From Cyrtodaria siliqua (Eukaryota; Mollusca; Bivalvia; Adapedonta; Hiatellidae): a stretch of DNA of 64,000 nucleotides. Location of the stretch: positions 486,368 through 550,367 of the forward strand of contig JAWPHD010000235.1 in assembly GCA_037043455.1 (NCBI GenBank), given 5' to 3'. This document shows, one piece after another, positions 53,001 to 64,000 of this stretch; the stretch's first letter is position 1, and each line of letters opens with the position of its first letter. Made by a program: the position numbers and the translations under genes. The notes beneath the pieces are model-generated. The model ran no database searches, was not told the DNA's origin, and saw only the letters and a list, made by a program, of their open reading frames with translations.

Positions 53001-53352
53001 ACTACTGGGATATATCTGTATTAATTGTCTACTACACCTACTGGGATATATCTGTATTAATTGTCTACTACACCTACTGGATATATCTGTATTAATTGTC
53101 TACTGACACCAACTGGATATATCTGTATTAATTGTCTACTACACCTACTGATATATCTGTATTAATTTGTCTACTACACCTACTGGGATATATCTGTATT
53201 AATTGTCTACTACACCTACTGGATAGTATGATGTATTAATTTTCTCTACACCTACTGGATATTAGTATAATTGTCTACTAGCACCTACTGGATATATCTG
53301 TATTAATTGTCTACTACACCTACTGGATATATCTGTATGAATTTGTCTACTA
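50012..53352 (+). repeat. Satellite higher-order block B, copy 3, noisy after about 51,340
   Basis: The offset to copy 2 is a constant 4,117 bp up to at least 51,298. It then drifts to 4,142 by 52,593, i.e. 25 net inserted bases in about 1.3 kb. Single-base insertions such as GGATATTATATGTATTAAATT start at about 51,340. The change is abrupt. Confidence 0.85.
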
Positions 53353-53480
53353 CACTACATGCCCAGTAAAATATCATGGCAGTAGGTGTAGTAATAGCAA
53401 TTCTATCTGGATATATCCAGTAGATTATTGACTACTTATACAGATATATCGCCAGTAGAAATATCACTGGCAGTAGGTGT
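53353..53480. other. Turn-around of the giant inverted repeat
   Basis: The plus-orientation array ends with GTCTACTACACTACATG and passes into CCCAGTAAAATATCATGGCAG and GTAGGTGTAGTA, the same units in reverse complement. The turn region contains two copies of the inserted 17-bp module, whose CCAGT...ACTGG ends can pair. About 125 bp separate clearly matching arms. Confidence 0.8.
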
Positions 53481-56400
53481 AGTAGACAATTCATACAGAT
53501 ATATCCAGTAGGTGTAGTAGACACTTAATACAGATATATCCCAGTAGGGAGTAGTAGACAATCTATACATATATATCCAGTAGGTGTAGTAGAAAATTAA
53601 TACATATATATTCCAGTAGGTGTAGTAGACAATTAATACAGATATATCCCAGTAGGTGTAGGTAGACAATTAATACAGATATATCCAGTAGGCTGTAGTA
53701 GACAATTAATACAGATATATCCAGTTGGTGTAGTAGACAATTAATACAGATATATCCAGTAGGTGTAGTAGACTATTAATAGCAGATATATCCCAGATTA
53801 GGGTGTAGGTAGACAATTAATACAGATATATCCCAGTAGTTGTAGTAGACAATTAATACAGATATATCCCAGTAGGTGTAGTAGACAATTAATAGCATAA
53901 TATATCCAGTAGGTGTAGTAGAAAATTAATACAAATATATCCTTAGTAGGTATAGTAGACAATTAATACAGATATATCCCAGTAGGTGTAGTAGACAATA
54001 AAGTACATGATATATCCAGTAGGTGTAGTAGACAATTAATACAGATATATCCACGTAGGTGTAGTAGACAATTAATACAGATATATCCTGTAGGTGTAGT
54101 AGACAATTAATACAGATATATCCCAGTAGGTGTAGTAGACAATTAATACAGATATATCCCAGTATAATATCACTGGTCAGAGAGGTGTAGTAGGACATAT
54201 CCATTAGGTCTAGTATGACAATTAATACAGATATATCCCTGTAAAATATCACTGGCAGTAGGTGTAGTAGACAATTTCATACAGATATATCCAGGAGGTG
54301 TAGTAGACAGATTCATACAGATAAATCCCAGTTGGTGTAGTAGACAATTCATACTGCAGATATATCCAGTAGGTGTAGTAGACAATTCATAACAGATAAT
54401 CCAGTAGGTGTAGTAGACAATTAATACAGATATATCCCAGTATGTGTTAGTAGACTATTCATACTGCAGATATATCCTAGTAGTTGTAGTAGACAATGTC
54501 ATGACAGTTATTTCCAGTAGTGTTGTAGTAGACAATTAATACAGATATATCCAGTAGGTGTAGTAGACAATTCATACTGCAGAGATATCCAGTAGGTTGT
54601 AGTAGAGAATTAATACAGATATATGCAGTAGGTGTCAGTAGACAATTAATACAGATATATCCCGGTAAAATATCACTTGCAGTAGGTGTAGTAGACATAT
54701 CCAGTTAGTGTAGGTGTGTAGTAGATAGACATAATCCAGTAGGTGACAGTAGACAATTAATACGGATATATCCGAGTGAAATATCACTGGCAGTAGGTGT
54801 AGTAGACATATCCAGTTAGGTGTAGTAGACAATTAATACAGATATATCCCTGTAAAATATCACTGGTAGTATGTGTAGTAGACCAATTCATACAGATATA
54901 TCCAGTAGGTGTAGTAGACAGTTTCATACTGCAGATATATCCAGTAGGTGTAGTAGACAATATATACAGACTATATCCAGTAGGTGTAGAAGACAATTAT
55001 TACAGATATATCCCTGTAAAATATCACTGGGAATTTGTGTAGTAGACAATTCATACATAATGATCCAGTAGGTGTAGTAGACAATTCATACTGCAGATAT
55101 ATCCAGTAGGTGTAGTAGACAATACAGATATATCCAGTAGTGTAGTAGACAATTCATACAGGATATATCCCAGTAAAATATCACTGCAGATAGGTGTAGT
55201 AGACAATTCATACAGATATATCCAGTAGGTGTAGTAGACAATAATACAGATATATCCCAGTAGGTGTAGTAGACAATTAATACATATATACTCCAGTAGG
55301 GTGTAGTAGAAAAATTAGATACATATATAGTTCCAGTAGGGTGTAGTAGACAATTAATACAGATATACCAGTAGGGTGTAGTAGACAATTAGACAAATAT
55401 ATCCAGTAGGTGTAGTAGGACAATTAATACAGATATATCCCAATAGGAGTAGTATACAATTAATACAGATATATCCCAGTAGGTGTAGTAGACAATTAAT
55501 ACATAATATCCAGTAGGTGTAGGTATGACAATTAATACAGATAGACTACAGTAGGTGTAGTAGACAATTCATACAGATATATCCCAGTAAAAATATCAAT
55601 GGCAGTAGGTGTAGTAGACAATTCATACAGATATATCCAGTAGGTGTTAGGTAGACAATTAATACAGATATATCCCAGTAGGTGTAGTAGACAATTAATA
55701 CAGTAGATATATCCAGTAGGTGTAGTAGAAAATTAATACATATATATCCAATAGGTGCTAGTAGACAATTAATACAGATATATCCGAGTAGGTGTTGTAG
55801 TAGACAATTAATACAAATATATCCCAGTAGGTGTAGTAGACAATTAATACAGATATATCCAATAGGTGTAGGTAGACCAATTGATACAGATATATCCCAG
55901 TAGGTGTAGTAGACAATTAATACATATATATCCAGTAGGTGTTAGTAGACAATTAATACAGAAGATATCCAGTAGTGTGTAGTTGACAATGTTAATACAG
56001 ATATATCCCAGTAGAGTAGTAGACAATTCATACTGCAGATATATCCACTAGGTGTAGTAGACATTTCATACAGATATATGACAGTAGGGTGTAGTACACA
56101 ATTAATACAGATATATCCTTTAGGTGAAAGTAGACAATTCATACTGCAGATATTACCAGAAGGTGTAGTAGACAATAATACAGATATATCTCAGTAGGTG
56201 TAGGTATACAATTAATACAGTATATCCAGTAGGTGTAGTAGACAATTCATACACCAATATATCCCAGTAGGTTGTAGTAGACATATTAAGAACAGATATA
56301 TCCAGTTGGTGTAGTAGACAATTAATACAGATATATCCAGTAGGTGTAGTAGACAATTAATACAGGGGATATATCCCAGTAGGTGTAGTAGACAATTAGA

Positions 56401-59400
56401 TACAGATATATCCCAGTAGGTGTGTATTAGACAATTATATACAGATATAACTCCCAGTAAGGTGTAGTAGACAATTAATACATATATATCCAGTAGGTGT
56501 AGTAGACAATTAATACAGATATATCCCAGTAGGTGTAGTAGACAATTAATCAGATATATCCCAGTAAAATATCACTTGGCAGTAGGTGTAGTAGACATAT
56601 CCATTAAGGTGCAGTAGACAATTAATACAGATTATATCCAGTTGGATGTGTAGTAGACAATTAATACAGATATATCCCAGTAGGTGTAGTAGACAAATTA
56701 ATACAGATATATCCAGTAGGTGTAGTAGACAATTAATACAGATATATCCCAGTAGGTGTAGTAGACAATTAATACAGGTATATTCCCAGTAAAATAATCA
56801 CTGGCAGTAGGTGCTAGTAGACATATCAGGTAGGTGCAGTAGACAATTAATACAGATATATCCAGATTGTGTATAGTGACAATTAATACAGGATATATCC
56901 CAGTAGGTGTAGTAGATAATTAATACATAATATATCCAGTAGGTGTGTAGTAGACAATTAATACAGATATATACAGTAGGTGTAGTAGACAGTTAATACA
57001 GATATATTCCAGTAAAATATCACTGGCAGTAGGTGTAGTAGACAATTTCATACAGATATATCCAGTAGGTGTAGTAGACAATTCATACATATATATCCAG
57101 TAGGTGTAGTAGATAATTAATACAGATATATCCCAGTAGGTCTAGTATGACCAATTAAGAACATATATATCCAGTAGTGTGTAGTTAGAAAATTAATACA
57201 TATATATCCAGTAGGTGTAGGAAGACAAATTAATACAGATATATCCCAGTAAGTGTAGTAGACAATTAATACAGATATATCCAGTAGGTGTATGTAGACA
57301 ATTAATACAGATATATTCCAGTTCGGTGTAGTAGACAATTAATACAGATATATCCAGGTAGGATGTAGGTATGACAATTCAATACAGATATATCCCAGTA
57401 GGTGTAGTAGACAATTCATACTGCAGATATATCAGTAGGTTGTAGTAGACAATTAATAGCAGATATTTCCAGTATGGTGTATGAAGAGCAATTAATACAG
57501 ATATATCCCTGTAAAATATAACTGGCAGTAGGTTGTAGTAGACAATTCATACAGACATATCCAGTAGGTGTATGTATGACAATTAATACAGATACATCCC
57601 AGTAAAATAGCACTGGCAGTAGGTGTAGTAGACAAATTCATACAGATATATCCAGTAGATGTAGTAGACAATTAATACAGTATATCCCAGTAAAATATCA
57701 CGTGGCAGTTAGGTGGAGTAAGACAATTCATACGAGATATATCCAGTAGGTGTAGTAGACAATTAATACAGATATATCCCATAGGGTGTAGTAGACAATT
57801 AATACATATATATCCAGTAGGCTGTAGTAGAAAATTAATACATATATATCCAGTTGGTGTAGTAGACAATTAATACAGATATATCCCAGTAGGTGTAGTA
57901 GACAATTAATACAGATATATCCAGTAGGTGTAGTAGACAATTAATACAGATATATCCATTGGTGTAGTAGGCACAGATTAATACAGATATATCCAGTAGG
58001 TGTAGTAAGACAATTAATACAGATATATCCAGTAGGTGTAGTAGACAATTAATACAGAATATCCCAGTAGTTGTAGTAGGACAATTAATACAGATATATC
58101 CCAATAGGTGTAGTAGACAATTAATACATATATATCCAGTAGGTGTAGTAGAAAATTAATACATATATATCCAGTAGGTGTAGTAGACAATTAATACAGA
58201 TATATCCCAGTAGGTGTAGTAGACAGATTAATACAGATATATCCAGTGTTGGTGTAAGTAGACAATTAATACAGATATATCCCAGTAGGTGTAGTAGACA
58301 ATTAATACAGATATATCCAGGTATGTGTAGTAGACAATTAATACAGATAATATCCCAGTAGGTGTAGTAGACAATTAATACAGATATATCCCAGTATAAT
58401 ATCACTGGCAGTAGGGTGTAGTAGACATAGTCCAGTAGGTTCAGTAGACAATTAATACAGATATATACCCTGTAAAATATCACTGGCAGTAGGTTGTAGT
58501 AAGACGAATTCATACAGATATATCCGAGTAGGTGTAGTAGACAATTCATACAGATATATCCCAGTTGGTGTAGTAGACTATTCATACTGGCAGATATATC
58601 CAGTAGGTTGTATGTAGACAATTCATACAGATATCATCCAGTTAGTGTAGTAGAGACAATTAATACAGATATATTCCCAGTAGGTGTAGTAGACAATTCA
58701 TACTGCCAGATATATCCAGTAGGTGTAGTAGACAATTCATACAGTTATTTCCAGTGAGGTGTAGTAGACAATTAATACAGATATATCCAGTAGGTGTAGT
58801 AGACAATTCATACTGCAGATATATCCAGTAGGCTGTAGTAGGAGAATTAATACAGATATATGCAGTAGTGCAGTAGAGCAAGTTAATACAGATATATCGG
58901 CGGGTAAAATATCACTTGCAGTAGGTGGTAGTAGACATATCCAGTAGGTGTAGGTGTAGTAGTAGACATATCCAGTAGGTGTAGTAGTACAATTAATACG
59001 GATATATCCGAGTGAAATATCACTGGCAGTTAGGTGTAGTAGACATATCCAGTAGGTTGTAGTAGACAATTAACATACAGATAAATCCCTGTAAATATCA
59101 CTGGTAGTATGTGTAGGTAGGACATTCATACAGATATATCCAGTAGGTGTAGTAGACAGTTCATACTGCAGATATATCCAGTAGGTTGTATGTAGAACAA
59201 TTAATACAGATATAATCAGTAGGTGTAGAAAGACAATTATTACAGATATATCCCTGTAAATATCACTGGCAGTTTGTGTTAGTAGACAATTCATACATAT
59301 ATCCAGTAGGGTGTAGGTAGACAATTCATACTGCAGATTATCCAGTTAGGTGTAGTAGACAATACAGATATATCCAGTAGGTGTAGTAGACATTCATACA

Positions 59401-62400
59401 GATATTATCCCAGTAAAATATCACTGGCAGTAGGTGTAGTAGACGATTCATAGCAGATATATCCAGTAGGTGTAGTAGACAATTAATACAGAAATATCCG
59501 ACAGTAGGTGTAGTAGACAATTAATACATAAATATCCAGTAGGTGTAGTAGAAAATTAATACATATATATCTCAGTAGGTGTAGTAGACAATTAATACAG
59601 ATATATCCAGTAGGTGTAGTAGACAATTAATACAAATATATCCCAGTAGGTGTTAGTAGACAATTAATACAGATATATCCCAATAGGTGTAGTAGACAAT
59701 TAATACAGATATATCCCAGTAGGGTGTAGTAGACAATTAAATACATATATATCAGTAGGTGTAGTAGACAATTAATACAGATATATACAGTAGGTGTAGT
59801 AGCACAATTCATACAGATATATCCAGTTAAAGATATCAAGTGGCAGTAGGTGTAGTAGCAACATTCATACAGATATATCCAGTAGGTTGGTAGTAGGTAC
59901 AATTAATACAGATATATCCCAGTAGTGTAGTAGACAATTAATACATATATATCCAGTAGGTGTAGTAGAAAAGTTAATACATATATATCCAATAGGTGTA
60001 GTAGACAATTAATACAGATATAATCCAGTAGGTGTAGTAGACAATTAATACAAATATATCCCAGTAGGTGTAGTAGACAATTAATACAGATATATCCCAA
60101 TAGGTGTAGCAGACAAGTTAATAAGAGATCGGCAGTAGCGTGTAGTAGACAATTAATACATATATATCCAGTAGGTGTAGTAGACAATTAATACAGATAT
60201 ATCCAGTAAGGTGTAGTTGACAATTAATACTAGATATATCCCAGTAGGAGTAGTAGACAATTCATACTGCAGATATATCCACTAGGTGTAGTAGACAATT
60301 CATACAGATATATGCAGTAGGTGGTAGTACACAATTTAATACAGATATATCCAGTAGGTGTAGTAGACAATTCATACTGCAGATATTACCAGAAAGGTGT
60401 AGTAGACAATTAATACAGGATATATCCAGTAGGTGTAGTATACCAAGTAATACAGATTATATCCAGTAGTGTAGTAGACATTCATACAAATATATCCCAG
60501 TAGGTGTAGTAGACAATTAAAACAGGATATATCCAGTTGGTGTGAGTAGACAATTAATACAGATATATCCAGTAGGGTGTAGTTAGACAAGTTAATACAG
60601 AATATATCCAGTAGGTGTAGTAGACAATTAATACAGATATATCCCAGTAGGTGTAGTAGACAATTAATACAGATATATCCCAGTAGGTGTCAGTAGACAA
60701 TTAATACAGATATATCCATTAGGTGTAGTAGAAAATTAATACAGATATATCCCAGTAGGATGTTGTTAGACAATTAATACAGATATATCCCAGTAGGTGT
60801 AGAAGACAATTAATTACATATATATCCAGTAGGTGTAGTGTAGAAAATTAATACATATATATCCAGTAGGTGTAGTTAGACAATTAATACAGATATATCC
60901 CAGTAGGTGTAGTAGACAATTAAATACAGATATATCCAGTAGGTGTAGTAGAGCAATTAATACAGATATATCCCAGTAGGTGTAGTAGAGCAATGTAATA
61001 CAGATATATCCAGTAGGATGTAGTAGACAATTAATACAGATATATCCCAGTAGGTGTAGTAGACAATTAATACAGATAGTAGTCCGCAGTAAAATATCAC
61101 TGGCAGTAGGTGTAGTAGGACATATCCAGATAGGTCTAGTAGACAATAATACAGTGATAATATCCCTGTAAAATACACTGGCAGTAGGTGTAGTAGACAA
61201 TTCATACAGATATATCCAGTAGGTTTGTAGGAGACAATTCATACAGATATATCCCAGTTGGTGTAGTAGACAATGTCATACTGCATATATATCCAGTAGG
61301 TGTAGTAGACAATTCATACAGATATATCCAGTAGGTGTAGTAGACAATTAATACAGATATAGTCCCAGTAGGTGTAGTAGACAATTCATAACTGCAGGAT
61401 ATATCCAGTAGGTGTAGTAGACAATTCATACAGTTTATATCCCCGTAGGTGTAGTAGACAATTAAATACAGATAATAACCAGTAGGTGTAGTAGTCAATT
61501 CATACTGCAGATATATTCAGTAGGTGTAGTAGAGAATTAATACAGATATATGCAGTAGGTGCAGTAGACAAGTAATACAGATATATCCAGTTAAAATATC
61601 ACTTGCAGTAGGTGTAGTAGACATATCCAGTAGGTGTAGGTGTAGTAGTAGACATATCCAGTAGGTGTAGTAGACAATTAATACGGATATACCCGAGTTG
61701 AAATATCACTGGCAGTAGGTGTAGTAGACATATCCAGTAGGTGTATAATAGACAATTAATACAGATATAATCCCTGTAAAATATCACTGGTAGTATGTGT
61801 TAGTAGACCAATTTCATACAGATATATCCAGTAGGGTGTAAGTAAGCAGTTCATACTGCAAGATATATCCAGTAGAGTGTAGTAGACAAATTAATACAGA
61901 TATATCCAGTAGTTTGTAGAAGACAATTATTACAGTAGTATATCCCTGTAAATATCACTGGCAGTATGTGGTAGTAGACAATTCATACATATTATCCAGT
62001 AAGTGTAGTAGATAATTCATACTGCAGATATATCCAGTAGGTGTAGTAGACAATACAGATATATCCAGTAGGGTGTAGGTAGACAATTCACACAGATATA
62101 TCCCAGTAATATATCACTGGCAGTAGGTGTAGTAGAACAGCTTCATACAGATATATCCAGTAGGTGTAGTAGACAATTAATACAGATAGTATCCCAGGTA
62201 GGTGTAGTAGACAATTAATACATATATATCCAGTAGGTGTAGTAGATAAATTAATACATATATAGTCCAGTAGGTGTAGTAGACAATTAATACAGATATA
62301 TCCAGTAGGTGTAGTAGACAATTAATACAAATATATCCAAGTAGGTGTAGTAGACAATTAATACAGATATATCCCAATAGGTGTAGTAGACACATTAATA

Positions 62401-64000
62401 CAGATTATATCCCAGTTGTGTAGTAGACAATAAATACATATATATCCAGTAGGTGTAGTAGACAATTAATACGAGATGGATATATACAGTAGGTGTAGTA
62501 GGACAATTCATACAGATATATCCAGTAACAATATCACTGGCAGTAGCGGTAGTAGACAATTCATTACAGATATATCCTGTAGGTGTAGTAGACAATTAAT
62601 ACAGATATATCCCAGTAGGTGTAGTAGACATTAATACATATATATCCAGTAGGGTGTAGTAGAAAATTAATACATATATATCCAGTAGTGTAGTAGACAA
62701 TTAATACAGATATATCCAGTAGGTGTAGTAGACAATTAATACAAATATATTCCCAGTAGGTGTAGTAGACAATGTTATAACAGATAATATCCCAATAGGT
62801 GTAGTAGACAATTAATACAGATATAGTCCCAGTAGGGTGTAGTAGACAATTAATACATATATACTCCAGTAGGTGGTAGTAGACAATTAATACAGATATT
62901 ATCCAGTAGGTGTAGTTGACAATTAATACAGATATATCCCAGTAGGAGTAGTAGACAATTCATACTGAAGATTATCCACTAGGTGTAGTAGGACAATTCA
63001 TACAGATATATGCAGTAGGTGTAGTACACAATTAATACAGATATATCCAGTAGGTGTAGTAGTGACAAATTCATACTGCAGATTTTACCAGTAGGGGTGT
63101 AGTAGACAATTAATACAGATATATCCAGTATGTGTTGTAGTATACAATTAATACAGATATATCCCAGTAGTGTAGTAGACAATTCATACAAATATATCCC
63201 AGTAGGTTGTAGTAGACAATTAAAAACAGATATATCCAGTTGGTGTAGTAGGACAATTAATACAGATATATCCAGTAGGTGTAGTAGACAATTAATACAG
63301 ATATATCCCATTAGGGTGTAGTAGACAATTAATACAGATATATCCCAGTAGTGTAGTAGACAATTAATACAGTTATATCCCAGTAGGTGTAGTAGGCAGT
63401 TAATAGAGATATATCCAGTAGGTTGTAGTAGACAATTAATACAGATATATCCCAGTAGGTGTAGTAGACAATTAATACAGATATATCCCAGTAAAATATC
63501 ACTGGCAAGTAGGTGTGAGTAGACATATCCAGTAGGTGCAGTAGACAATTAATACAGATATATCCAGTTGGTGTAGTAGACAATTATACAGATATATCCC
63601 AGTAGAGGTTAGTACGACAATTAATACAGATATATCCAGTAGGTGTGTAGACAATTAATACAGAGTCTACATCCCAGTAGGTTGTAGTAGACAATTATTA
63701 CAGGTATATCCCAGTAAATATCACTGGCAGTAGGTGTAGTCAGACATATCCAGTAGTGCAGTACACAATTAATACAGATATAATCCAGTTGGTGTAGTAG
63801 ACAATTAATACAGATATATCCCAGTAGGTGTAGGTAGATAATTAATACATATATATCCAGTAGGGTGTAGCTAGACAGTTAATACAGATATATACAGTAG
63901 GGTGTAGTAGACAATTAATACAGATATATCCCAGTTAAAATATCACTGGCAGTAGTGTAGTAGACAATTCATACAGATATATCCAGTAGGGTGTAGTAGA
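53481..64000 (-). repeat. Reverse-complement mirror of 43.1-53.35 kb satellite, indel-rich
   Basis: Read on the minus strand this is the same satellite in the same unit order. Private variants pair up: a CTATACC unit (52,9xx and 53,95x), ACTACAACTAC (about 52,990 and 53,835), the ATTTTAACTGG variant (45,424-45,433 and 61,587-61,597) and the CTACTACTACACCTACACC block (48,000 and 58,940). The sum of paired coordinates rises steadily from 106,853 near the turn to 107,020 at 8 kb distance. The right arm therefore has about 2.5% net extra bases. The window ends inside the arm. Confidence 0.88.

Larger units (their letters stand above)
28586..53352 (+). repeat. About 24.8-kb satellite of about 35-bp units with higher-order structure
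   Basis: The basic unit is 35 bp, with cores CTACTACACCTACTGGATAT and ATCTGTATTAATTGT. Variants by length are: 36 bp (CTGGGATAT), 38 bp (ATCTGCAGTATGAATTGT), 53 bp (an inserted CCAGTGATATTTTACTG) and 22 bp (CTACTACACCTACTGGATATGT). Base variants include CACCAACTGG, TATATGTATTAATTTT and TCAACTACACC. Two of three plus frames lack stops in a 36-bp unit (YWDISVLIVYYT and LGYICINCLLHL). This yields dozens of 60-210-aa frames that I treat as non-coding. Confidence 0.97.

Noticed and set aside
28586..64000. Dozens of 60-210-aa frames with patterns such as YWDISVLIVYYT and LGYICINCLLHL that could be taken for a membrane protein family
   Set aside because: They are translations of the 35/36/53-bp satellite in different phases, overlap each other, lack start context, and the phase changes with each 35-bp unit.
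1..64000. Telomere repeats, rRNA genes or an intact tRNA gene
   Set aside because: No (TTAGGG)n or rRNA-like conserved blocks were seen, and both tRNA-like sites lack pairing stems.
53480..64000. A separate divergent satellite family on the minus strand
   Set aside because: Unit order and private variants mirror 43.1-53.35 kb. The apparent divergence is single-base indels, so it is the same sequence read backwards.

Overview
The window looks like invertebrate animal DNA, most likely a bivalve mollusc (a dreissenid-like mussel is my guess, not proven). It is AT-rich, has no operons or bacterial signals, and carries APE-type LINE retrotransposons, small foldback/MITE-like elements, a 162-bp dispersed repeat of a kind I associate with molluscan genomes (ends reading ATGCCCCCGA), and very large tandem arrays. 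I see no conventional host protein-coding gene. Nearly every long open frame is either a LINE fragment or a by-product of a tandem repeat whose unit lacks stop codons.

Layout: 1-1,500 is a decayed, internally deleted LINE on the minus strand. 1,903-3,325 is a 46-bp minisatellite. 5,160-6,456 is a tRNA-Ser-like remnant running into a 37-bp minisatellite. 6,541-6,667 is a 31-bp repeat. 7,624-10,833 is a 2.4-kb TAACTA-type array flanked by a 26-bp inverted repeat. 11,600-13,645 holds three foldback (palindromic) elements. 13,775-15,135 is the 162-bp repeat element. 15,245-17,245 is an array of 15/18-bp units. 17,425-22,480 is a nearly complete LINE (acidic repeat N-terminus, endonuclease, reverse transcriptase, C-terminal CCHC) broken by three +1 frameshifts, each in a homopolymer. 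23,578-26,942 is a 21-bp array split by two inserted elements. 27,005-27,236 is a 29-bp array. 28,586 to the end is one huge satellite with units of about 35 bp.

The satellite runs in one orientation to about 53.35 kb and then as its reverse complement to 64 kb. The right half repeats the left half unit by unit in mirror order, including private variants, with arms of at least 10.3 kb. From about 51.34 kb onward the sequence carries about 2-2.5% net insertions relative to its own duplicates. This is most simply explained as unpolished long-read sequence containing a foldback read, so 51.34-64 kb should not be trusted as genome structure without checking.

The most intriguing biological signals are two. 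First, a set of palindromic elements (12.3-13.1 kb, 13.5 kb and the loop at 25.5 kb) whose arms are near-perfect reverse complements except at CTCG/CGAG tetramers, which always keep the same orientation. Second, the LINE's poly-aspartate/221-bp repeat region that is fused in frame to its endonuclease.
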